Source: Curvibacter sp. (GTDB taxonomy: Bacteria > Pseudomonadota > Gammaproteobacteria > Burkholderiales > Burkholderiaceae_C). Taken from it: a stretch of DNA of 64,000 bases. This document shows, one piece after another, positions 16,862 to 24,485 of the stretch. The stretch lies in NCBI GenBank assembly GCA_004293725.1, contig REAW01000005.1, positions 1-64,000 of the forward strand. Direction: 5' to 3'. Position numbers and translations under genes: made by a program. The notes below the pieces were generated by a model. That model searched no databases, had not been told where the DNA came from, and saw only the letters and a program-made list of their open reading frames with translations. Numbering within the stretch: the stretch's first letter is position 1; each line of letters opens with the position of its first letter.

Positions 16862-19201
16862 TCATAGTGCTGTTCGGTCAAGGTAGGTCAAGATATGTCT
16901 TGCCTGAAATGAGCGTGCGATTTGAGAACAGTTTTGTCCCATTGCATCGGGTCTCAGTGAATCACCGCCATGTTGGATCATCAAGTCAAACAGCTCGGGC
17001 AGGTCGCTCTCGGCGGCCAGCATCAGCGGCGTTCGGCCTGACACAGGGTATTTGTGTGATGCGTTCGGATTTGCGCCTGCTTTCAAGAGCACGGCGGCTA
17101 TCCGCATCAGGTTGGAAACGGTGTGCCTTGAGATGTGTTTTTCGACCATGGCGTTGGCTACAGCGATGGCCAGTTCGGGGTGTGAGCGTGGACCGGAGGT
17201 ATTCGATCCGAAAATGCCTGACATCCCTACACCGAAGCGGCGCAGGGTGTCTTGCAGCACAACATCCGGCTCCTCCATCATCTTTGCAGTCAGGGTGAAC
17301 AGCATGCGCGCCGGATTGACCTTGTGGAACAACTGGCTTACCAAATAGTACAGCGGTGACTGGTTGTCTGTCAGAGCTCTCAGCTCAGCGTCGGCACCTT
17401 GTTCGACCAATGCCTCAACGAATTCCGGCAGACCGAGGTCGATGGCACAAATCAAAGGCGTTAGTCGCTTTCTTTGGGTAATTGAATTGATCGTGGCGGC
17501 CTGATGGGGCTGAGCCAGCAACAGGTCAAGTACCGAATGATTTCCAGTTGATTCGGAGTGTTGCAATGCACAGAGCAATGCGGACGCCCCGGAGCTGTCC
17601 AGATCGTCCACCGAGGCACCGGCATCGAGCAACGCCTTGACCTGTTTAAGTAGGCCGAATGAAGAAAAGAGCCGCAGCTGTGGCCAGCGTCTAACGGCTC
17701 CGTTGGCGAAGCGCACCGCCCGAACTCGGTTCACGGTTTTGAGGTCGGGCAGAGTCTTGGACAAGGTGTCTATGTCAAGGGACAGCCATCCTTGCATGTG
17801 GTGCTCAGTCAGATCGTTTTGACACTCTGGGAAACGCCCTTGAGCAGGAAAGAGCATCGGTATCTGCTGCGCGAACTGTTCGAACTCCCAGTCTTCGAGA
17901 GCGTCCCCGCTCACAGGTCTTCGGAATAGTCCGAGTGCTATCCCCACATGCTTCAGCCGCTTCAGAAAGGGCTTCTTTCCTAAAAAGGCCGCGATGCAGG
18001 ACGCCTCGACAATAAGGTCCCTGATCTGATGCCCTGCTCGATAGCCGGCGAGCTCGAAAGCCTGCTCATAGTGCGGGAATGCCTCTTGATACTGCCCCGA
18101 CAGCGCATGCCACCGCCCCTTCATCCACTCGTAGTGGTAGGCAGAGCGACCTTCTGGATCGCTCGTTGCAGCCGTCTTTTCCAGGGCAATGATTTCGTTC
18201 CAAGTGCGATCCTGATCGCCGACAAGCTTCTGCGATGTGCGGCGGAGGTCGAACCACAAATTTCTGCCAGGGGCGGCTAGATCTGGCCATGTGCGTCCGG
18301 CGTGCTGAACCATCTCAGAAAGACATGACTCGATGGACTGAATGTCCGGCGAGCTTCCTTCAATGTGAGAAAAAATGAGCGGCCTCAGTGACCCGCCCCA
18401 AGAGCGTTCAAACCTTACCAGCGCCGAAGAAATGAGGAGCCACGAGGCGCAGGACTTAGCCGCTGCACAATGCTTGTCCAGTTGCTTACACAGCAATTTA
18501 ATGCTCTGAGATGAAGGAATGTCGATTCCGCTGCGCCACTTACGCAGCTTCTCCTGTTCAACGCGGTCAGATCCAGTGCTTTCCGGATAGAGCCGCTTTT
18601 CGACAGGTCCACCAACAATGTCATCAAGCCATTTGAGCGTGGACTTGACTGGTTCACTTCCTTCAGCGAGCAACAACTTCAGATCAGGACCTGGCATGGC
18701 CGTGTGTACCTGCTGTAGCAGGGCCGCAGCAGCAGGCACAAAGAACTTGTCGATCAAGACCGGGAGAGCGTCACTTCGCCCCACTGCATCCAGTGGGACT
18801 TCCAATACGATGCGCGCATAGGCCTCTCTCGTGGAGGCAAGCCAAGGCGCAATGATGCGTTGGGCGACATCGCCAACAACCGGCGCACAGCCGTCAACCA
18901 GAAGCTCTTGGATGACAGCGTCCAGCTTTTCCCAGTCAAAGTCGCCCTCGCGGGCCAAACGTCCAACGTCGCTTCCAGCTTTGTTGATGTCCAGTGCGCC
19001 AGCCAGCACCGCGATACATTCGCCAAATCTGGGGTATGGGGGAACGTCTCTGGTCATCGCTGGTCGCTCAAAGCAAGGCGGCGCACATCCCGCTGGAAGT
19101 TCATGCTTGCGCGCCAATCGCTGGGCGTACCTGGCACTGCCAGCTTTCTGCCATTTGGCACGATGATCATCCCGTGCTTTTTCCCATTCATGTACTGCCA
19201 C
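16862..19201 (-). CDS. Large ankyrin-repeat protein
   Basis: A 779-residue protein without a signal peptide. The first ~480 residues are helical and not recognised. One stretch (ALSGQYQEAFPHYEQAFELAGYRAG) looks TPR-like, and RVEQEKLRKWRSGIDIPSSQSIKLLCKQLD suggests a helix-turn-helix-like turn. The C-terminal third holds degenerate ankyrin repeats (LLKQVKALLDAGASVDDLDSSGASALLCALQ; LTPLICAIDLGLPEFVEALVEQGADAELRALTDNQSPLYYLV; AAVLLKAGANPNASHKYPVSGRTPLMLAAESDLPELFDLMIQHGGD). Ankyrin proteins usually bind other proteins, and in islands they are sometimes defence or effector components. No enzyme domain is visible, so no function is assigned. The gene is isolated: ~160 bases precede it and ~106 follow. 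Confidence 0.7.
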   Translation of the reverse strand: MAVHEWEKARDDHRAKWQKAGSARYAQRLARKHELPAGCAPPCFERPAMTRDVPPYPRFGECIAVLAGALDINKAGSDVGRLAREGDFDWEKLDAVIQELLVDGCAPVVGDVAQRIIAPWLASTREAYARIVLEVPLDAVGRSDALPVLIDKFFVPAAAALLQQVHTAMPGPDLKLLLAEGSEPVKSTLKWLDDIVGGPVEKRLYPESTGSDRVEQEKLRKWRSGIDIPSSQSIKLLCKQLDKHCAAAKSCASWLLISSALVRFERSWGGSLRPLIFSHIEGSSPDIQSIESCLSEMVQHAGRTWPDLAAPGRNLWFDLRRTSQKLVGDQDRTWNEIIALEKTAATSDPEGRSAYHYEWMKGRWHALSGQYQEAFPHYEQAFELAGYRAGHQIRDLIVEASCIAAFLGKKPFLKRLKHVGIALGLFRRPVSGDALEDWEFEQFAQQIPMLFPAQGRFPECQNDLTEHHMQGWLSLDIDTLSKTLPDLKTVNRVRAVRFANGAVRRWPQLRLFSSFGLLKQVKALLDAGASVDDLDSSGASALLCALQHSESTGNHSVLDLLLAQPHQAATINSITQRKRLTPLICAIDLGLPEFVEALVEQGADAELRALTDNQSPLYYLVSQLFHKVNPARMLFTLTAKMMEEPDVVLQDTLRRFGVGMSGIFGSNTSGPRSHPELAIAVANAMVEKHISRHTVSNLMRIAAVLLKAGANPNASHKYPVSGRTPLMLAAESDLPELFDLMIQHGGDSLRPDAMGQNCSQIARSFQARHILTYLDRTAL

Positions 19202-19307
19202 CCTGAGTTGATTAGTGACCGAACCAAGGCGGCCATTTCTTTGTTGTTGCTGTATCGCATAGCAATTATCGGGACCGGGGCCACTGCATACCCCGATCCC
19301 CTTCGTA

Positions 19308-19475
19308 TTACTTGGAACCCTTGGTTACGCTTTGATTAGCTGCTGCAGCAGCCTGAGCCCGTGCGGCAAAACTATTGGCACTAACCTGCCCACCGTTGGC
19401 TTTAGCAGTTGACGACTGAATGCGAGCAGCAGCCTGGCTAGTGATAGGGTTGGACTTAACAGAAGACTTGGACAT
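19308..19475 (-). CDS. Small seed-maturation-protein-like protein
   Basis: A 55-residue protein, basic and Ala/Ser-rich. ITSQAAARIQSSTAKANGGQVSANSFAARAQAAAAAN resembles the SMP (seed maturation protein) repeat found in small bacterial proteins near stress genes. I chose the ATG at 19475 because AAAGG lies just upstream on this strand (CTTGAAAGGTTTCAT). A frame that remains open further upstream lacks such a site and runs through the HU remnant. The function of bacterial SMP-like proteins is unknown. Confidence 0.6.
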   Translation of the reverse strand: MSKSSVKSNPITSQAAARIQSSTAKANGGQVSANSFAARAQAAAAANQSVTKGSK

Positions 19476-19622
19476 ATGAAACCTTTCAAGAAAAACGTTG
19501 CTCGGAATGGCAACAGATGAAAGGTTAGAGATCGTTCCTCGAGTCGTCTGCCGCGCCAGTGCTGAATTTTTTTTGATTTTTGTGCCTTGCCGCTGGCATG
19601 CCACGAACACGAGCAGTGTCAT

Positions 19623-19856
19623 TCCAAAGCAGCCGCTGGCCGCAGCATCGACGCCCTCATCCAAATCATCACCAAGACAGTCGCCAAGAAGGAAGACGTC
19701 CAACTGATCGGCTTTGGAACCTTCAAGGCTGTCAAACGTGCAGCACGCAAAGGCAAGAATCCCCGCACCGGTGAGCCGCTCAAAATCGCTGCGGCCACTT
19801 TGCCTAAGTTCACGCCGGGTGCCGCGTTCAAGGCCGCCGTAAACAAGAAGAAGTAA
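19623..19856 (+). pseudogene. HU-type DNA-binding protein, N-terminally degenerate
   Basis: From Ser at 19623 the frame reads SKAAAGRSIDALIQIITKTVAKKEDVQLIGFGTFKAVKRAARKGKNPRTGEPLKIAAATLPKFTPGAAFKAAVNKKK, a near-complete HU/IHF family fold including the DNA-binding arm (the KNPRTGEPLKI motif) and C-terminal helix. The expected start, about 16 residues of the type MNKTELIEHIA...ISK, is missing. The sequence upstream is open in frame only as MPLACHEHEQCH, with no family resemblance and no ribosome binding site. This could be a pseudogene or a protein with a changed N-terminus. It is followed by a strong terminator, so it was once an expressed unit. Confidence 0.7.
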
Positions 19857-19876
19857 CAAGCCTTGCTTCAATATGG

Positions 19877-19911
19877 AAGCGGCAGTGGTGAATAGCCACT
19901 GCCGCTTTTTT
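19877..19911 (+). terminator. Intrinsic terminator after the HU remnant
   Basis: Arms AGCGGCAGTGG (19878-19888) and CCACTGCCGCT (19896-19906) with a 7-base loop, followed by a T run. It is the terminator of the HU-type gene. Confidence 0.85.
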
Positions 19912-19949
19912 GTGCGCAGTTGCGAAGCCTTCGGGCTACTATCCGTTCT

Positions 19950-20387
19950 ATGAGTACATTGATTTCCTCTCTCAAGTCCGAAATTGCCCGGGTTGCCCGC
20001 AAAGAGCTCAAAGAAGAGTTGCTTGCGATTCGTAAAAGTACGACTACACATCGTTCAGAAATCGCAGCCCTGAAGCGCCAAGTCAAATCATTGGCAGCCG
20101 CACTCAAGGCAAGCACACGGAGTTCGGGTCCAAGGAGCAAGTCTGCCCCTGAATCTGATGAGGCAGCGGCATCTCCAAGTATTCGGTTTAACCCGCAACG
20201 CCTTGCCAATTTCCGGTCCAAGGTGGGAATTACCCAGGCACAGATGGCAGCTTTGCTAGAAGTCTCGTATTTGTCAGTTCACAAATGGGAGGCCGGGGCC
20301 TCGAAGCCGAGAGCGGCTCAACTGCAAAAAATTGCAGCGGCCCTCAAATTAGGCAAACGTGAAGTTCTCAAAAAACTTCAGGAATAG
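19950..20387 (+). CDS. XRE-type regulator with N-terminal coiled coil
   Basis: A 145-residue protein. The first half is a charged helix (MSTLISSLKSEIARVARKELKEELLAIRKSTTTHRSEIAALKRQVKSLAAALKAS), probably a coiled-coil dimer, followed by a flexible linker (STRSSGPRSKSAPESDE). The C-terminal domain (FNPQRLANFRSKVGITQAQMAALLEVSYLSVHKWEAGASKPRAAQLQKIAAALKLGKREVLKKLQE) is a classic XRE helix-turn-helix. I chose the ATG at 19950 over the frame opening at 19920 because it starts the helical segment. The target is unknown. The gap to the next gene (20388-20667) holds no supported feature. Confidence 0.75.
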   Translation: MSTLISSLKSEIARVARKELKEELLAIRKSTTTHRSEIAALKRQVKSLAAALKASTRSSGPRSKSAPESDEAAASPSIRFNPQRLANFRSKVGITQAQMAALLEVSYLSVHKWEAGASKPRAAQLQKIAAALKLGKREVLKKLQE

Positions 20388-20667
20388 CCTCTTTCCTACA
20401 GCGCCGCCATGCCCAAACCCAACTTACGACCCATCCCCACACCAGGTTGGTTGCGTCCCGTGATTCGTTGGTCAACTCGCTTCTCGCTCGGTGCTCCGGC
20501 ATGGGTTCCGGCATTCATCAAAAACTTGCCATTGAAGACAAGTTCCTTGGTGCTACGGATCTACGTCAGTATTTTGAGATAAGCGGGCCCGCGTTCATTG
20601 ACCTCCCCAGGCAAATTGCTGAACCAATGTGCGTAGACCTACCCATCTGACGCGATGGCTTATTTTT

Positions 20668-21429
20668 TCAGTCAACAAGCTTTGTCTGATACGGAAGCAG
20701 GGCTTCGTGTTGGCGAAGCGGCGTTGCTTTCGCCAAGGCCATCCATACCCCAAACGGCAAATGATTGAATTGGCGCTTTGGAGCCACACGCAAGATCTCT
20801 AGCTTGTCCTGCTCCCACTGGATGACTCCACATTCGGCTGGAATTTCCTCCGGCTGTGCAATGGGTCGATCCTTGGCGTCTCGACCCAGCACATACCAAC
20901 ACTGCCCACCCAGCTCCAGGTAAGCAGCCCGCTTTTCAGGGCGCTTGAGGTCACCCAGCAAGTCGGCCCGGCTTACTTTGATTTCGTGCACGATCGGTTC
21001 CAGGTAGCTCTGCACAGAACTGTTGCGAATGGAGAAGACATCGGGCATGCAGTATTTCCAATGACCGTCTTCCTGGTCTTCCAATGTCACTTTGGCTCGT
21101 AGGCTGAGATTGGTCCAAACCAGGCGCCCCTCTTTGAGCATGTCCTGGGCAATCCTGTCGACCAATCCCTCATGGGCATCTTTGGCCTGGCGGTTGACCA
21201 TGGCAGCACCGGCGAGGAACTGGATGCCGGCATCGGTAACTCGCAGGCGTTCGTGACCACCGTCCTCTTGCAACCGTTCCAAGAGTCCAGCTGCCAACAG
21301 TTCGATCTCGACTACGTCCAGACAGGGCCAACCTGCTGAGCGGTACATCTCGCGCAAGCGACGGGCGTGGATTTTCTTGAGAGTGATGCCGTTGATCACC
21401 GTTGTCGCTGAGGTGAGAGGATGGGGCAT
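20668..21429 (-). CDS. MmcB-like PD-(D/E)XK-fold protein of the SOS operon
   Basis: A 253-residue protein. The N-terminal part is winged-helix-like (ITLKKIHARRLREMYRSAGWPCLDVVEIELLAAGLLERLQEDGGHERLRVTDAGIQFL). The C-terminal half has PDVFSIRNSSVQSYLEPIVHEIKVSRADLLGDLKRPEKRAAYLELGGQCWYVLGRD. This resembles the MmcB family, whose members carry a PD-(D/E)XK nuclease fold and act in SOS-linked DNA repair in Caulobacter; Asp, Glu and Lys of EIK are all present. I chose the ATG at 21429 because it follows the umuC stop by two bases and has AAGG upstream. It is the last gene of the umuD operon. Confidence 0.65.
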   Translation of the reverse strand: MPHPLTSATTVINGITLKKIHARRLREMYRSAGWPCLDVVEIELLAAGLLERLQEDGGHERLRVTDAGIQFLAGAAMVNRQAKDAHEGLVDRIAQDMLKEGRLVWTNLSLRAKVTLEDQEDGHWKYCMPDVFSIRNSSVQSYLEPIVHEIKVSRADLLGDLKRPEKRAAYLELGGQCWYVLGRDAKDRPIAQPEEIPAECGVIQWEQDKLEILRVAPKRQFNHLPFGVWMALAKATPLRQHEALLPYQTKLVD

Positions 21430-21431
21430 GT

Positions 21432-22730
21432 TCAGGCCTTCGCTACCGGTAAGTCTTCCCAACTGGTGGTGTAGCGCGGCGTCCTGCGTTCCTGCTTCAT
21501 CGACCAGACGCGCTTACTGCCTTCTACCCCAGCACTGGCCATGTGCAATGTGCCTTTGCCATAGCGTTGGTTGAGTCCGTCCAGGGCCGTCATCAAGGTG
21601 CTGCGGTCCTTCTGGCTATCGCCCTCCAAGTCCAGCTCGCACTGTTGCTGCCCCTCGTGCTGGAGATCCAGGAGCATTACGCCGGCCTTGGCGTACTTGA
21701 AGCCCGGCTGGAAGATGCGTTGCAGACCGTCCAGTGCGGCTTTGGCAATGCAGGCAGTGTCAGCGCTGGGGCGTCGCAGGGGGGTTGTAATGGATCGGCT
21801 GTATTGGGGATCGGGCCGGAAGGGACTGGTGCGGATGTAGACCAGTACCTGGTTGGCCATTCCGCTTTGTTTGCGTAGTTTTTCAGCAGCGCGGGAGGCG
21901 AAGTCGGTGACGGCTTCTGCGAGTTGGTGTAGTTCCAGGACCGGTCGTCCAAAGGAACGGGTGGTGGCGATCTCTTTCTTGGGTGCTGGGTTGTGCTCCA
22001 GGTCAATGCAGGGGGTGCCCTGCAGCTCTCGGACGGTACGTTCCAAGACGACAGACCAATGGCTGCGGATGGTGGCCGGGTCCAGTCGGATCAGGTCTTT
22101 GACAGTCTGGATACCGCCGGCTTGCAGCTGTTTGCTAATCTGGCGCCCCACACCCCAAACTTCTTGAACCGCTGTGGCTGCAAAGATGCTGTCTCGCTCT
22201 TCGGGTGACATTGCCGCCAGATTGCAGACTTGGGCCAAATGACTGGGATAGCTTCCGGGTTTGCGCTCTGCGGTTTTACCGATGTGGTTGGCGAGCTTGG
22301 CCAAGGTCTTGGTACTGCCTATGCCGACACAGCAAGGAATGCCTACCCACTGCAGGATGCGGGAGCGGACCTTGTGGGCTCTCTCCACCAGGTCCCCCCG
22401 GATCCCGCTGAGCTCAACAAAGGACTCATCGATGGAATAAATCTCCTGGGCATGACCAAGGCCTGCTGCCAGGCTCATCATGCGGTCTGACATATCGCCA
22501 TAGAGTTCAAAGTTGGCCGACAAAGCTACCAGGCCAGACTGCTCTGCCAGGTGTTTGATCTGGAACCAGGGTGCTCCCATGGCGATACCCAGTGCCTTGG
22601 CCTCGTTGGAGCGAGCAATGGCACAGCCATCATTGTTGGACAGCACCACCACCGGAATACCTTCCAGGCTGGGGCGAAACACCCGTTCACAACTCACATA
22701 GAAGTTGTTTCCATCCACCAAGGCGTACAC
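21432..22730 (-). CDS. umuC: DNA polymerase V catalytic subunit UmuC
   Basis: A 432-residue Y-family DNA polymerase, full length for UmuC. Asp6 ([10 protein letters not shown]) and Asp101-Glu102 (YSIDESF) are the metal-binding catalytic residues. The helix-hairpin-helix region ([27 protein letters not shown]) and C-terminal UmuC domain (MYALVDG...SWEDLPV) are present. It performs error-prone lesion bypass with cleaved UmuD. It lies seven bases after DUF1810 and overlaps no gene; the MmcB-like gene follows immediately. Together with umuD it is inside the island rather than in a core chromosomal position. Confidence 0.92.
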   Translation of the reverse strand: MYALVDGNNFYVSCERVFRPSLEGIPVVVLSNNDGCAIARSNEAKALGIAMGAPWFQIKHLAEQSGLVALSANFELYGDMSDRMMSLAAGLGHAQEIYSIDESFVELSGIRGDLVERAHKVRSRILQWVGIPCCVGIGSTKTLAKLANHIGKTAERKPGSYPSHLAQVCNLAAMSPEERDSIFAATAVQEVWGVGRQISKQLQAGGIQTVKDLIRLDPATIRSHWSVVLERTVRELQGTPCIDLEHNPAPKKEIATTRSFGRPVLELHQLAEAVTDFASRAAEKLRKQSGMANQVLVYIRTSPFRPDPQYSRSITTPLRRPSADTACIAKAALDGLQRIFQPGFKYAKAGVMLLDLQHEGQQQCELDLEGDSQKDRSTLMTALDGLNQRYGKGTLHMASAGVEGSKRVWSMKQERRTPRYTTSWEDLPVAKA

Positions 22731-22737
22731 GGCAGTC

Positions 22738-23160
22738 TCATCCTGGCATGCGGTTGACGAGCTGGATGGTCATGTCATCGGCATCGCCCTTGAAGAATAC
22801 CTTCAGGGCCTCTGCAAATAGGGGTTCCTGGGGAGCTGCTAACTGGAACAGGGTCATGCAAGACCGGAACTTGAGGTTGTCCGGGTGGTGCAGGATCTCA
22901 AGGGCGGATTTGTCATGGTGCTGCAGGACCAAGGCCGTGCACTCTTTGAGACGGGCACCCAGCACGGGATGGCCGAAGTACATCCTGGCATCGGCCAAGT
23001 CGTTCAGGCCATAGAACAAGGCGGTGGAGCTGCGACCCAGTGCTTTGAGCTGGGGGAAGATGAACCACATCCAGTGGGTTTTTTTGTCCCCCGCTCGCAG
23101 CTCTTCCAAGACGTGGGCATACAGGGGTTCTTGGGCGGCTAAAAAGCGGTCGTGTTGCAT
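22738..23160 (-). CDS. DUF1810 family protein between umuD and umuC
   Basis: A 140-residue protein starting [52 protein letters not shown], the DUF1810 signature, with later [49 protein letters not shown] chose the ATG at 23160 because the family begins there and GAAAGAAG precedes it; upstream codons in the same frame do not resemble the family. DUF1810 has no known function. Here it is wedged between umuD (37-base gap) and umuC (7-base gap) in one likely operon, so a role in the SOS response is suggested by context only. Confidence 0.75.
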   Translation of the reverse strand: MQHDRFLAAQEPLYAHVLEELRAGDKKTHWMWFIFPQLKALGRSSTALFYGLNDLADARMYFGHPVLGARLKECTALVLQHHDKSALEILHHPDNLKFRSCMTLFQLAAPQEPLFAEALKVFFKGDADDMTIQLVNRMPG

Positions 23161-23197
23161 GTGACTTCTTTCCGTGTGTTCGTTGTAAGGCTTAGCC

Positions 23198-23638
23198 CTA
23201 GGCGGGGAGGACTTTGATAACGCTGGTGACCACGCCCCAGATTTGCAGGATCTGCTCCTCTTTGAGAACAATGTCGGGATAGGTCGGGTTGCCGGCTACC
23301 AGCTTGGTGCGGCCAGCCTTTTTGAAGAGCTTTTTAACGGTGAACTCGCCGTCGATCGATGCGACCACAATCTGGCCATGGCGCGGGCGTTTGGATTTGT
23401 TCACCACCAGAATGTCCTGGTCACTGATGCCCAAGTTCACCATGGAAACACCACTAGCCCGCATGAAGAAGGTAGCCTGGGGATTGGGGACCAGCAAGGC
23501 AGACAGATCCAGGCGCTCCGCGCCCAGATCTTCCGCAGGCGATGGGAAGCCGGCAGTGACCTTGTTCACCATGAACCGCACCAGCAACGAACTGACCGTT
23601 GCAGGGAGTGGGGTCAAGGACTGCCAGTTACTGTACAT
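23198..23638 (-). CDS. umuD: DNA polymerase V accessory protein UmuD (LexA-like autoprotease)
   Basis: A 146-residue protein. The self-cleavage site reads VTA-GFPSPAEDL (Ala29-Gly30), the catalytic Ser65 lies in ASGVSM and Lys102 in GEFTVKKL, as in E. coli UmuD. After RecA-stimulated cleavage the C-terminal fragment joins UmuC to form the error-prone polymerase. The start is uncertain: the ATG at 23638 lies inside the LexA box (23629-23648), which would place the start codon within the operator. A TTG seven codons downstream is an alternative and gives a leader closer to the 24 residues of E. coli. No other in-frame ATG gives a normal N-terminus except Met23, which is too late. Confidence 0.88.
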   Translation of the reverse strand: MYSNWQSLTPLPATVSSLLVRFMVNKVTAGFPSPAEDLGAERLDLSALLVPNPQATFFMRASGVSMVNLGISDQDILVVNKSKRPRHGQIVVASIDGEFTVKKLFKKAGRTKLVAGNPTYPDIVLKEEQILQIWGVVTSVIKVLPA

Positions 23639-23648
23639 AAATACAGTA
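23629..23648. promoter_or_regulatory. LexA (SOS) box of the umuD operon
   Basis: TACTGTACATAAATACAGTA fits the CTGT-N8-ACAG consensus with flanking TA on both sides, near the E. coli consensus. It overlaps the annotated umuD start codon. LexA should repress umuD-DUF1810-umuC-mmcB-like until DNA damage. Confidence 0.9.
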
Positions 23649-23727
23649 TATTCAAATCCCTGCTGAATACCTAATGACGGGGCATTCGCGCCAAGATTGA
23701 AGCAAGTCGAGAAACGCCCACAACACC

Positions 23728-24240
23728 ATGCCCACCTGGAAACACGCTCTACTCGCCTTGCTGGCTACGACCTGCCTACGGGCGCAGGCTGAAACCATCA
23801 CTGGCAAAGTCGTCGGCGTCACAGATGGAGACACTGTCACCGTGTTGGATGATGCGAAACGGCAGCACAAGATCCGCCTCAGTGGCATTGATGCGCCCGA
23901 GAAGAATCAGGCGTTTGGACAACGGTCCAAGGAAAGCCTCAGTGACCTGGTGTTTGCCAAAACCGTAGATGTGGAGACCGACAAGGTGGACCGCTACGGC
24001 CGTCGGGTGGGAAAAATCTGGGTCAATGGCATCGACGCCAACCTAGAGCAGATCACGCGCGGAATGGCCTGGCACTACAAGCAGTACGCACGTGAGCAAT
24101 CCAAAGAGGATCAGTGGGAGTATGCGGAGGCTGAAGACGAGGCGCGAAAAACTCGCCGAGCCTTGTGGCGGGAAGATGCGCCGGTGGCCCCGTGGAAATT
24201 TAGGCACAACAAGGAGAGATCTGGCAAAAAGGCAGATTGA
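23728..24240 (+). CDS. Secreted thermonuclease (SNase family)
   Basis: A 170-residue protein with a signal peptide (WKHALLALLATTCLRAQA) and a staphylococcal nuclease fold: GKVVGVTDGDTVTVLDDAKRQHKIRLSGIDAPEKNQAFGQRSKESL and VDRYGRRVGKIWVNGIDANLEQITRGMAWHYKQYAREQSKEDQWEYAEAEDEARKTRRALWRED. The active-site Arg, Asp, Glu and second Arg of the family are visible (RLSGIDAPE, DRYGR). It should cleave DNA or RNA outside the cytoplasm. It is divergent from umuD with 89 bases between. The LexA box lies at the far side of this gap, so SOS control is possible but not implied. The next 245 bases hold no supported gene other than a weak 18-codon frame. Confidence 0.85.
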   Translation: MPTWKHALLALLATTCLRAQAETITGKVVGVTDGDTVTVLDDAKRQHKIRLSGIDAPEKNQAFGQRSKESLSDLVFAKTVDVETDKVDRYGRRVGKIWVNGIDANLEQITRGMAWHYKQYAREQSKEDQWEYAEAEDEARKTRRALWREDAPVAPWKFRHNKERSGKKAD

Positions 24241-24485
24241 CAGCTCAGATGTACAAATCCCTACAGAGTTTGGTGCGATACAAATGAGAGGCTTGTGATG
24301 AAGCCAACGCCTCAACATCGAAGTCTACTGTCAGCCATCCGTCGCTGTGCTTCCCCAGCAAAGGTTGAGAGCCAGTTTTGTTGGTTTTTTGGATTGGGTT
24401 CTTTGGCCTCAGGTCGATTTTGCTCGAGGTGAATGGCAAAAACTGAAGATGTGTTCTGGAGAATAATTGGGAAAGGGAGCATCAA

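Noticed and set aside
20409-20582. 57-codon frame MPKPNLRPIPTPGWLRPVIR... between the XRE gene and the MmcB-like gene
   Set aside because: No ribosome binding site, no family resemblance, and a stop before any distinct domain.
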